DNA of 12,105 bases from an uncultured Chitinophagaceae bacterium (GCA_946885665.1 CAMPGT010000116.1:1-12105); one strand, 5' to 3'. Counted from the first letter of the stretch, positions 1-5,896 are shown. Notes: generated from the sequence alone by a model not told the origin. Program-made: numbers and translations.

Positions 1-242
1 CCCGTAGAAACTTCGATAGTTACTTCCTGGTCGGTTTCTTCACCGGCTGTGATACCGCTGAGTTCGATAAAATGAAGATCGGTAGAGAAGCGTGTGGAAT
101 AATCGGCAATCTTGTCAAGCGTCGGCCTGCTATTTTGAACAAGCAGTTGCGCCTGTATGGAACAGGAAAATAGCGTACCGAATACAACGGCAGCCGACAT
201 GGAAAGTCCCTTCCATGCTTGGGGGTTGCTGGGGAAAAACAT
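1..242 (-). CDS. Secreted protein, N-terminal part only (cut by window edge)
   Basis: An open frame runs leftwards from an ATG at 242 to the window edge, giving the first 80 residues of a longer protein. A hydrophobic stretch (about residues 15-30, SAAVVFGTLFSCSIQAQ) ending in AQ looks like a signal peptide, so export is likely; the Cys in it does not sit in a convincing lipobox. After it comes RPTLDKIADYS followed by ELSGITAGEE and EVTIEV. This resembles the start of the Ig/cadherin-like repeats of secreted Bacteroidota proteins, whose usual pattern is PTLD.IAD, then LSGI.AG, then LTVT. A second in-frame ATG at 200 (residue 15) would give a more standard signal peptide, and I cannot choose between the two. 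No stop is present because the gene continues beyond base 1. The catalytic or binding role lies outside the window and cannot be named. Confidence 0.72.
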   Translation of the reverse strand, partial: MFFPSNPQAWKGLSMSAAVVFGTLFSCSIQAQLLVQNSRPTLDKIADYSTRFSTDLHFIELSGITAGEETDQEVTIEVST

Positions 243-422
243 AATTGGGTGTAGGGGGTCGAAAGGATAGGCAAATCCAGCGCCGGTGATACGTACGTAC
301 TGTCGTCACTTTTTTTGCTTATTCTGTCGTTATCGAATATAATGAGATTTTTTCATGCGATGCGCTGTCTGTATAATAAGTTGAGCAGGGTTCAGAACCG
401 GCTAAAATACTCATCCAAAATA

Positions 423-450
423 AAAAAGCAGTTCCGGAGAACTGCTTTTT
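423..450 (-). terminator. Rho-independent terminator of the CAT tRNA
   Basis: The inverted repeat AGCAGTTC (427-434) / GAACTGCT (439-446) has a four-base loop and is extended by an A tract on one side and a T tract on the other. On the minus strand it begins two bases after the tRNA discriminator base and ends in a run of six T. The symmetric A/T flanks could also stop transcription coming from the left. Confidence 0.8.
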
Positions 451-451
451 G

Positions 452-525
452 TGGACCCACCTGGGCTCGAACCAGGGACCCACAGATTATGAGTCTGTTG
501 CTCTAACCAACTGAGCTATAGGTCC
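452..525 (-). tRNA. tRNA with CAT anticodon (tRNA-Ile2 or elongator tRNA-Met)
   Basis: A complete 74-base cloverleaf reads on the minus strand. The acceptor stem is GGACCTA/TGGGTCC with one G-T pair, the D arm is GCTC...GAGC, the anticodon stem is ACAGA/TCTGT with loop CTCATAA, and the T arm is CCTGG/CCAGG with loop TTCGAGC. The discriminator base is A and CCA is not encoded. The anticodon is CAT. Bacteria carry three CAT tRNAs: initiator Met, elongator Met and the lysidine-modified Ile2. The initiator is unlikely because the first acceptor pair is a normal G-C pair. The acceptor and D-arm sequence resembles tRNA-Ile2 of other bacteria as I remember it, but elongator Met cannot be excluded by eye. 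Confidence 0.93.
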
Positions 526-549
526 TTATAGCCTGAAAGATTGGCTATA
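526..549 (-). promoter_or_regulatory. Hairpin in the 5' leader of the CAT tRNA
   Basis: TATAGCC (527-533) and GGCTATA (543-549) form a perfect 7-bp inverted repeat with a nine-base loop, one base upstream of the tRNA 5' end. The leader arm at 527-532 is also complementary to GCTATA at 515-520 inside the tRNA, so the two pairings exclude each other. The pairing is visible in the sequence; a role in folding or 5' processing is inference. Confidence 0.45.
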
Positions 550-622
550 CCAAGGGCGAAATTAAAGAAAAATCATTATAATAACGCGAATCAAAAACGG
601 ACGATTTAGATGTGGAAACATC

Positions 623-630
623 CAAACGTA
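623..630 (-). promoter_or_regulatory. Possible -7 element upstream of the CAT tRNA
   Basis: The minus strand reads TACGTTTG, an exact match to the Bacteroidota -7 consensus TAnnTTTG, about 98 bases upstream of the tRNA 5' end. No TTG is seen at the expected distance for a -33 element, and the match lies just past the stop of the chitinase gene, so it could be chance. Confidence 0.28.
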
Positions 631-645
631 TTTTGTCGTTGCAAA

Positions 646-1644
646 CTAAGGCCATCGCTGGGGTGCAGCAGCTTCGTTTATTGCATTAAGCAGTGATTTT
701 CCACCTTGAGGTGCATCATACATCAATTCCCAAATCATAATTCCCGCTGCCTTTTCTTTGGCCAGTTGTGTTTTATGCTTTATCGTTGGGATACCATTAT
801 AATACATAATATAGCCATTCGGAAAATGCCAGTGATCTACCCACTCGGCCCCCTCATAGTTGGAAACAATTTCTTTGTAGCTCATCCATGGAATAACCGG
901 ATCGGTTAACTCAGGACCAAATCCATGCCCATAGAACGGTACGCCAAGCACCAGCTTTTCTTTCGGAACTTTCAGTGTATTCAGATAATAATTCAAATCG
1001 TCCATCGCATCTATATATGATGCATGATTTCCAGCACGGTCGCGCGCCCAGGGCCCCGTGTGATCGTAAGACATGATATTGATAAAATCAAATTGCGTCA
1101 GCACGTCATTTGTTACCACATTGCCGGGAGAGCTTGGCAGTGCCGCCGTGATCAGTTTATTTTTTGATTTTAGAGCCTGTGCCAGCTCCTTTATAAAGAT
1201 GCCGTAATTGGGGTCGGTTTCAGATCCAAAGGCATAGCCCGATTCCAGATCCACATCGATTCCATCTGCATCATGCTGAGTAACTTTTAAGACAAAATTT
1301 TTAATGAGATCCCGCCTCTTATCCTGTTTTAAAAGTGCGTGGTATTGTCCCTGGTACGAACCTCCTCCGATCGAGTAAAGCACTTTCACATGATGATTGT
1401 GCGCAGCTTTGATGAACGGTGTTAAAGCAGTAAAGTCGTCGTTAAATTTTCCTGAACTATCCGGGTTAATGAAAGCCAGCATAATGTGCGTAAGCTTATT
1501 AAACGGCACTTGCGATGTATCTGCTGTCATCGCCCGATCGAGTGGATAATATCCAACGATCTTAAAAGATGGTGCCCTCTGCGCGTTCAAAGTCAATGAA
1601 GCGATAGCGGTAAAGACGAGAATAGGTAGAAGTTTTACATTCAT
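646..1644 (-). CDS. Secreted GH18 family glycoside hydrolase (chitinase-like)
   Basis: This 332-residue protein starts with a signal peptide (residues 1 to about 21, ending LNAQ), so it acts in the periplasm or outside the cell. The GH18 signature DGIDVDLE is at 127-134 with all three Asp and the catalytic Glu134 intact. The upstream SxGG motif (SIGGGS, 91-96), the MSYD motif (191-194) and the late Trp (WELMYD, from 305) are also present, so the barrel appears complete and the active site unbroken. GH18 enzymes cut beta-1,4 GlcNAc links in chitin or related glycans by substrate-assisted catalysis; some members are endo-beta-N-acetylglucosaminidases or inactive lectins, so the exact substrate is open. 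There is no carbohydrate-binding module, linker or sorting domain, making this a single-domain enzyme. The ATG at 1644 follows an A/T-rich stretch rather than a Shine-Dalgarno sequence. No gene next to it points to a chitin-use operon. Confidence 0.93.
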   Translation of the reverse strand: MNVKLLPILVFTAIASLTLNAQRAPSFKIVGYYPLDRAMTADTSQVPFNKLTHIMLAFINPDSSGKFNDDFTALTPFIKAAHNHHVKVLYSIGGGSYQGQYHALLKQDKRRDLIKNFVLKVTQHDADGIDVDLESGYAFGSETDPNYGIFIKELAQALKSKNKLITAALPSSPGNVVTNDVLTQFDFINIMSYDHTGPWARDRAGNHASYIDAMDDLNYYLNTLKVPKEKLVLGVPFYGHGFGPELTDPVIPWMSYKEIVSNYEGAEWVDHWHFPNGYIMYYNGIPTIKHKTQLAKEKAAGIMIWELMYDAPQGGKSLLNAINEAAAPQRWP

Positions 1645-1914
1645 GATTTTTATCTTTTAACATGTATTCGGGTTCCAATTACTTTGGACGGTATTATCGC
1701 AGGAAAGTATTCTGTAATCTTCACAATCCGGGAGGTGAGCTATCAACAATATACTGAAAAATAAAACTCGCGTTCAATAAAAGAATGTATGAGAAAATAT
1801 TGGAAAGGCACGCGTAGATAATGAAGCTCTTTTTTGATGGCGCTGCCGGAGGCAGGAGGCTATGTATAATTTCTTCATATATTTATTGCCTCTTCCCTCC
1901 TCAAACTCCAGGTT

Positions 1915-2352
1915 ATGCTATCTCTTTTATCTCGCCCTGCGGCGCTCTTTTTCTTGGTTGTTTTTACCGCATTGTTAACTTCCTGTAAGAAAGAAGGACC
2001 TGCTGGTCCCGCAGGCCCGGCTGGTCCGCCGGGCGCTACCGGAGAAACAGGAGAAAGCGGCGCGACGCTGATATCAAGCGGGTGGCTCAATGTGGACCTG
2101 CTGAGCGGAATTTATTCCGGTGTTTATTATGGCAAAATCGAAGATGAACGCATTACACAAGACATTGTTGACAAAGGAGTGATAAAAGTGTATGTTCTTG
2201 CATTTGGGCAAAGAGCATATGAGTTGCCTAATGCACTTTTTGGAAGTTTCTATTTCAGCTTTGTCGCCGGACAAATCGAACTTTTTTCTCCCACGCAATG
2301 GGACTCGCCCGATTATAAATACCGCTTTGTTCTTATCCCGGCGGATGAGTAG
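1915..2352 (+). CDS. Collagen-like lipoprotein
   Basis: This 145-residue protein has a lipoprotein signal peptide with lipobox LTSC; Cys24 would be lipidated and KKE follows. Directly after comes a run of eight perfect Gly-X-Y triplets (residues 28-51: GPA three times, GPP, GAT, GET, GES, GAT). The remaining roughly 95 residues form a beta-rich globular part. It contains SSGWLNV, a segment ITQDIVDKGVIKVYV, an ELPN motif and an ending YRFVLIPADE. From memory, the layout of lipobox, short collagen-like stretch and this kind of tail recurs in Bacteroidota proteins of unknown function. Eight triplets is short for a stable triple helix, so the stretch may act as a trimerising stalk or spacer; that is inference. 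The ATG at 1915 places the signal peptide correctly. No exact -7 box was found upstream; TATATTTA at 1878-1885 is one mismatch away. It appears to be a single-gene unit. Confidence 0.87.
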   Translation: MLSLLSRPAALFFLVVFTALLTSCKKEGPAGPAGPAGPPGATGETGESGATLISSGWLNVDLLSGIYSGVYYGKIEDERITQDIVDKGVIKVYVLAFGQRAYELPNALFGSFYFSFVAGQIELFSPTQWDSPDYKYRFVLIPADE

Positions 2353-2353
2353 G

Positions 2354-2479
2354 TTAATTTGGGCGGCGTCGCCTAATAAAATATCTGGCGACGAAAAAAC
2401 CCGCGATCGCCAGTGCGGCTAAAATTACAAGAGACCAGATTATCTGGCCAATGTGCGGTTGAAGTAATTCATTATTCAT
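2354..2479 (-). CDS. Possible 41-residue single-span membrane protein
   Basis: A short frame on the minus strand starts with ATG at 2479 and ends with TAA at 2354. It begins MNNELLQPHIGQIIW, continues as one hydrophobic helix (about residues 10-31) and ends RYFIRRRRPN. The helix followed by an Arg cluster predicts an Nout-Cin topology by the positive-inside rule. It fills the space left by the collagen-like lipoprotein, with stop codons one base apart in convergent arrangement. The opening slightly recalls the start of ATP synthase subunit b (PxIGxIxW before a helix), but there is no stalk and I do not propose homology. I recognise no family. No promoter box or ribosome binding site is evident, so it rests on its well-formed membrane-peptide composition alone. 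Confidence 0.45.
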   Translation of the reverse strand: MNNELLQPHIGQIIWSLVILAALAIAGFFVARYFIRRRRPN

Positions 2480-2556
2480 AAGGACTGATTGTTTGAAAAT
2501 ATATTAGGTAAGCACAAGACGACCCGGCTAAGTACGCAAAATTTCTTCTAACTGGC

Positions 2557-2639
2557 TTACTTTATTACAAATAACCGAAAGATTGCATTGACAATGTTAC
2601 AAATTGTACTTAAATTTGGGGTTACTTTGTTACAAATTG
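2557..2639 (+). repeat. Direct repeats around the promoter of the ATPase gene
   Basis: TTACAAAT occurs three times, at 2565-2572, 2597-2604 and 2630-2637, with starts 32 and 33 bases apart, about three helical turns. The first and third copies extend to TTACTTTRTTACAAAT (2557-2572 and 2622-2637, one base different). The second and third extend to TGTTACAAATTG (2595-2606 and 2628-2639, identical). They surround a predicted -7 box, so they could be operator sites. Confidence 0.6.
2588..2618 (+). promoter_or_regulatory. Bacteroidota-type promoter of the ATPase gene
   Basis: TTG at 2588-2590 and TAAATTTG at 2611-2618 match the -33 and -7 elements of the phylum's main sigma factor, with 20 bases between them, close to the usual spacing. 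The ATG at 2647 lies 28 bases beyond, leaving a short leader, which supports this start. Confidence 0.6.
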
Positions 2640-2646
2640 CTAAAAT

Positions 2647-4017
2647 ATGGCTTTTAAAAGAACCGCTGAGCACCACCTAAGGAAATGGAAATCAAATGTC
2701 CATCGCAAACCGCTGATTATAAGAGGCGCAAGGCAGGTGGGCAAAACGACACTGGTACGGGATTTTGCAAGTACTTATTCTCACGCCATTCTGCTAAATC
2801 TAGAGAAAAAAGCCGACCGTAGTTATTTTGAGGATTTTGATGATATCAGGAACATTTTTGAAGCTCTCTTCCTGGCGCATAATATTTCTCCAACAGAAGT
2901 AAAAGACACCTTGCTATTCATAGATGAAATTCAGGAAAGCCCAAAAGCCATTCAACTCTTAAGGTATTTTTATGAAGAGCTGTCCGCCCTACACGTCATT
3001 AGTGCAGGCTCACTTTTAGAATTCGGTTTAAAAGAAGTTGTGAGTTTTCCAGTGGGTAGAGTAGAATTTTTGTATCTGCATCCACTCAATTTTCATGAGT
3101 ACCTCGAAGCGATAGGAAGAGAGGATTTGCAAAAGCAACTGAAAGAAGTTCCGGTAAAACCTACCGCACATAAATTGCTAATGGATATATTTCATCGCTA
3201 CGCTATTATCGGAGGAATGCCAGAAATAGTAAATACGGATATACACCAACGCAATCTTGCCAGCTTGCCACAAGTGTATGAAAGTATTTGGGGAACCTAC
3301 AAAAGCGATGTAGAAAAATATACCTCTAACGATAGTGAACGGAAAATAATCAGGCATATCATGAATACCGCTCCGCTGCATCTCGACGAGCGTATCAAAT
3401 TTCAGGGATTCGGCAACTCTAACTATCGATCCAGGGAAATTGGGGAAGCATTTAGAATATTGGAGGACGCAAAAGTACTCCGATTAATTTATCCCACAAC
3501 AGATGTTCACCCACCTGTAAAAGCTGATTTAAAAAAATCACCCCGTTTACAACTGTTAGATACCGGACTCACTAATTACTCCCTGGGCATTCAGGCAGAA
3601 ATGCTTGCAATGGAAGATCTTAATAGCGCTTATAAAGGCGCTGTGATTCCTCACTTAATTACACAAGAACTAGTTTCTCTTGAAAGTATTACTGAACATA
3701 AACCGAACTTTTGGGTACGAAATAAAAAGCAATCAAGCGCAGAAGTTGATCTGACTTACACTTATAAAAACCTGGTAATACCGATAGAAATCAAATCCGG
3801 AAGTACCGGGTCGCTGAAATCATTGCATCAATTTGTTGAGGCAGTGGATCATCCTTATGCAATTAGAATGTATGCCGGGAATTTCATAATTGAAAAAACC
3901 GTCACGCCGGGTAAAAAACCCTATTTGCTGATGAATTTGCCATACTATTTAGGCACTTCCCTCCCTCATTATATTGAGTGGTTTGTGGAACAACATCAGC
4001 AAGAACAAGTCCACTAG
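2647..4017 (+). CDS. ATP-binding protein, AAA_14 ATPase with DUF4143-type C-terminus
   Basis: This 456-residue protein has a complete P-loop ATPase domain. Walker A is GARQVGKTT (27-35, Lys33), Walker B is LLFIDEIQ (89-96, Asp93 and Glu94), and a sensor-like SAGSLLEF is at 119-126. A conserved GGMPE follows at 189-193. The C-terminal part matches the DUF4143 pattern: AEVDLTY at 365-371 and PIEIKSG at 379-385. The spacing of Asp368, Glu381 and Lys383 is the layout of a PD-(D/E)xK nuclease core, as often noted for this family, though cleavage is unproven here. Members are abundant, mobile and poorly understood in Bacteroidota and archaea. The length is normal and no break is seen. It stands alone, and its codons are more A/T-rich than those of the HflX gene downstream, which fits acquisition by transfer. 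Its promoter lies among direct repeats, suggesting a regulated gene. Confidence 0.92.
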   Translation: MAFKRTAEHHLRKWKSNVHRKPLIIRGARQVGKTTLVRDFASTYSHAILLNLEKKADRSYFEDFDDIRNIFEALFLAHNISPTEVKDTLLFIDEIQESPKAIQLLRYFYEELSALHVISAGSLLEFGLKEVVSFPVGRVEFLYLHPLNFHEYLEAIGREDLQKQLKEVPVKPTAHKLLMDIFHRYAIIGGMPEIVNTDIHQRNLASLPQVYESIWGTYKSDVEKYTSNDSERKIIRHIMNTAPLHLDERIKFQGFGNSNYRSREIGEAFRILEDAKVLRLIYPTTDVHPPVKADLKKSPRLQLLDTGLTNYSLGIQAEMLAMEDLNSAYKGAVIPHLITQELVSLESITEHKPNFWVRNKKQSSAEVDLTYTYKNLVIPIEIKSGSTGSLKSLHQFVEAVDHPYAIRMYAGNFIIEKTVTPGKKPYLLMNLPYYLGTSLPHYIEWFVEQHQQEQVH

Positions 4018-4045
4018 AAATCTAAATAAAGCCCCTAAAACACCA

Positions 4046-4065
4046 TATAGAAATTTATAGAAATT
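4046..4065 (+). repeat. Perfect tandem 10-bp repeat before a -7 box
   Basis: TATAGAAATT is repeated twice without a gap (4046-4055 and 4056-4065), and its last base is the first base of the -7 box TACATTTG. The 10-base period places both copies on the same face of the helix. Confidence 0.6.
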
Positions 4066-4072
4066 ACATTTG
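4065..4072 (+). promoter_or_regulatory. -7 promoter element of the thioesterase gene
   Basis: TACATTTG matches TAnnTTTG exactly and lies 19 bases before the ATG at 4092. No TTG is found at the -33 position; that region holds the tandem 10-mer instead, so activation by a bound factor is possible. Confidence 0.5.
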
Positions 4073-4091
4073 CTGACTTTAACGAAGTTTC

Positions 4092-4529
4092 ATGACAACA
4101 TTCAGCAAACCAATATCGACAAGGTGGGCGGATCTCGATCCGAATTTTCATTTGCGGCACAGCGTATATTATGACCTCGGGGCAGCACAACGTGTGGAAG
4201 TTCTCGAATCATCAGGCGTTACGCTGCAATTCATGAAAGAAAACCATATCGGTCCCATCCTCTTCAGAGAAGAATGTATTTTTCGAAGAGAAATAAAATC
4301 AGGCGACGATGTCACGTTAACTGTAGCTGTCGCCAAAATGAAAGAAGATGGTTCGCGATGGGTTTTACGCCATTTGTTCTCAGGTGCCAACGAAAAACTT
4401 CTCGCCACGCTCACCGTAGAAGGCGCCTGGATGGACACCCGTCTGCGCAAACTCGCTTCGCCTATTCCACCGCTGATCATCGAAGTATTCGGAGGCTTTC
4501 CAAAAACTGAAGATTTCACTTTCTTATAA
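4092..4529 (+). CDS. Acyl-CoA thioesterase-like protein, hotdog fold (4HBT family)
   Basis: This 145-residue protein has the length and layout of single-domain 4-hydroxybenzoyl-CoA thioesterase family enzymes. The early segment RWADLDPNFHLRHSVYYD (11-28) corresponds to the family's W.D.D...H.....Y signature; Asp16 and His20 are the likely catalytic and substrate-binding residues. The central strand FRREIKSGDDVTLTVAV and the later LATLTVEGAWMD fit the hotdog beta-sheet. Such enzymes hydrolyse acyl-CoA thioesters in the cytoplasm; chain length and substrate cannot be read from the sequence. There is no signal peptide or membrane segment. A -7 box 19 bases upstream supports the ATG and indicates transcription separate from the ATPase gene. 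The downstream SGNH lipoprotein gene converges on it, and a shared hairpin separates the two. Confidence 0.85.
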   Translation: MTTFSKPISTRWADLDPNFHLRHSVYYDLGAAQRVEVLESSGVTLQFMKENHIGPILFREECIFRREIKSGDDVTLTVAVAKMKEDGSRWVLRHLFSGANEKLLATLTVEGAWMDTRLRKLASPIPPLIIEVFGGFPKTEDFTFL

Positions 4530-4530
4530 A

Positions 4531-4563
4531 TAAATAAAAAGCCCCCACCTGTTGCGAGGGCTT
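4531..4563 (-). terminator. Terminator between convergent genes
   Basis: AAGCCC (4539-4544) and GGGCTT (4558-4563) form a stem around a 13-base loop. On the minus strand the stem is followed by TTTATTTATTTA, so it best ends transcription of the SGNH lipoprotein gene (stop at 4604). On plus the tail is A-rich, so it would end the thioesterase transcript less efficiently. Confidence 0.68.
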
Positions 4564-4603
4564 AAAATTTCAACGGGACGGTCAGGCGGTTGCCGGCTCG
4601 CGG

Positions 4604-5410
4604 CTATAATAATTTAGGTGTCAAAAGCCTGTTTAGTACCTCGTAGCCGTATGTCTGGTTAAGGTGCAGAAAGTCATCTTTATAATATTTTGTATTCAGC
4701 CGCTTGGGGCCCCAGTTCAGGAACGGCAGGTAACTGTCAACAACATTAAAATTCAATGGATGCGTTTGCTTCGCCCAATTCGTAATATTCCGGTTAGTAT
4801 ATTCTATCGCATTGATACCGGTGGTGATTCCATCGCGGTATAAAATGTGAAATGCCGTATCGCTGGGTTTTGTGTACAGAAAGGTGATCACAACTTCCGG
4901 ATCGGCTTCCCAAATGGTATTGCATAGTCTCTGGATATTAACGCACATCGAACCAACCGATCGCTGAGCGATGATATCATTGTCGCCGGAATAAACAACC
5001 ACTTGTTTGGGATTCAGTTTGTGAATGGTGTCGGTCAATTGTATCAACTGCGACCATGTTTTTCCGCCATAACCCACTTTCTTAACGGGGTATCCCGGAA
5101 ATGACTGCTCCAGGTTCCATTGAGAAATCGTGGAACTGCCAAAGAAAACAATTGTTTTTTCCGGAGGAGGAGGCGGCGGTTCAACGGGTGGTTCAGGAAC
5201 CGTTGCGGTATCTGTTGTTGTACTGTCGATATAGGAAGGGTCATCTACATAAGTGGTGTCGCACTTGACGACCATGATTTTTCCTTCGGGTGTTACTGTA
5301 GCCTTGCCGGCATAATTGCCTTCGGCAACAATTGAGGTTGATGATACTTCTTTTCTGCATGTTATGCCAAATAGCATGACAAAAAAGACAAGAGCGAGCG
5401 CTTGCTTCAT
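4604..5410 (-). CDS. SGNH/GDSL-family hydrolase lipoprotein
   Basis: This 268-residue protein starts at the ATG at 5410, chosen because MKQALALVFFVMLFGITC then forms a classic lipoprotein signal with Cys18; an in-frame ATG at 5440 would add ten residues before it. After Cys18 come about 50 residues of tether and an acidic, Thr/Pro-rich linker with a run of six Pro (78-83). The SGNH domain follows: block I FFGSSTI (89-95, likely nucleophile Ser93), block II glycines in VGYGGKT (112-118), block III SGDNDI (141-146, Asn144) and block V DDFLH (245-249, Asp246 and His249). All four signature residues are present, so an active esterase, lipase or carbohydrate deacetylase is expected, held in the envelope by its lipid. 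The substrate is unknown. No exact promoter box was seen upstream. Confidence 0.88.
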   Translation of the reverse strand: MKQALALVFFVMLFGITCRKEVSSTSIVAEGNYAGKATVTPEGKIMVVKCDTTYVDDPSYIDSTTTDTATVPEPPVEPPPPPPEKTIVFFGSSTISQWNLEQSFPGYPVKKVGYGGKTWSQLIQLTDTIHKLNPKQVVVYSGDNDIIAQRSVGSMCVNIQRLCNTIWEADPEVVITFLYTKPSDTAFHILYRDGITTGINAIEYTNRNITNWAKQTHPLNFNVVDSYLPFLNWGPKRLNTKYYKDDFLHLNQTYGYEVLNRLLTPKLL

Positions 5411-5815
5411 TGTTCTAAGGTTTAGGGGGTTAATGAACATCTTTGGGCAAAAGCGTCACATCATCCTTTTAGGGGTTAAGGATGCAATTGAAAAACAGTT
5501 TGTTAGACTTTTTACCGAAAGAGGGGCTTGACAGGCAGAAATTGGATAAGGTATAAATGCATTTACGCATCACAAGTTTAGGAACGTCATCAAATTATTT
5601 TGCCGATTTCGGATTAAAACACCAATTAAAAACAGTTGTATTAATGGAAAACCCTTAAAAATTTTAGACGCAAATAAAGCACCCGCAATTTTTGCAGCCG
5701 GCCTATGGTCGACTTGAAGATGAGGCGACTCCATTGCAACGGCATGAAATTTTAATCCAGATTTTCGCAGGTTTGGTCAATTTAAGATGCCGCTGGCTTT
5801 GAAAGGGGCAAGTCT

Positions 5816-5823
5816 TACATTTG
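5816..5823 (+). promoter_or_regulatory. Distal -7-like box upstream of the beta-barrel gene
   Basis: TACATTTG is an exact TAnnTTTG match, 57 bases upstream of a second identical box. A TTTG at 5798-5801 is closer than the usual -33 spacing (14 bases). It may be an alternative start site for the beta-barrel gene. Confidence 0.35.
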
Positions 5824-5872
5824 CACCTTATTTTGAATCTGTGCTTTAACCTTTTATTTACTAAAGCAGGGA

Positions 5873-5880
5873 TACATTTG
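5873..5880 (+). promoter_or_regulatory. Proximal -7 box of the beta-barrel gene
   Basis: TACATTTG matches the -7 consensus exactly and lies 16 bases before the ATG at 5897. No clear -33 TTG is seen, only T-rich sequence. A start from here would give a leader of roughly ten bases, so the distal box may be the main one. Confidence 0.42.
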
Positions 5881-5896
5881 ACACTCAATAGTTAAT

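Larger units (their letters stand above)
5411..5896. other. Long intergenic region with no supported gene
   Basis: This gap between divergent genes is A/T-rich and has no frame with recognisable composition. It contains two TACATTTG boxes facing right at 5816 and 5873. Frames here (for example 32 codons on plus from the ATG at 5433) lack any support. An untranslated RNA or regulatory sites are possible, but nothing in the sequence identifies one. Confidence 0.5.

Noticed and set aside
290..299. TACGTACGTA palindrome
   Set aside because: It is a short dinucleotide-like palindrome with no partner copy and no position relative to a promoter that would suggest a binding site.
315..506. 63-codon plus-strand frame
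   Set aside because: It runs through the tRNA terminator and into the CAT tRNA, both of which are well-supported RNA structures.
1843..1855. CTGCC-GGA-GGCAG hairpin upstream of the collagen-like gene
   Set aside because: A five-base stem with no T tract and no link to a promoter box is within chance expectation.
1875..2090. Minus-strand frame that also encodes GPAGPAGPAG
   Set aside because: The Gly-Pro-Ala codons are nearly self-complementary (GGTCC, GGCCC), so the mirror strand gives the same repeat by chance. Only the plus strand has a lipobox and a folded tail.
4169..4519. 116-codon open frame antisense to the thioesterase gene
   Set aside because: The plus-strand frame has the hotdog signature and an upstream -7 box; the antisense translation is Ser/Arg-rich without any domain.
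5433..5531. 32-codon plus-strand frame in the long gap
   Set aside because: There is no promoter box, no recognisable composition and no membrane or signal segment; frames of this length are expected by chance.
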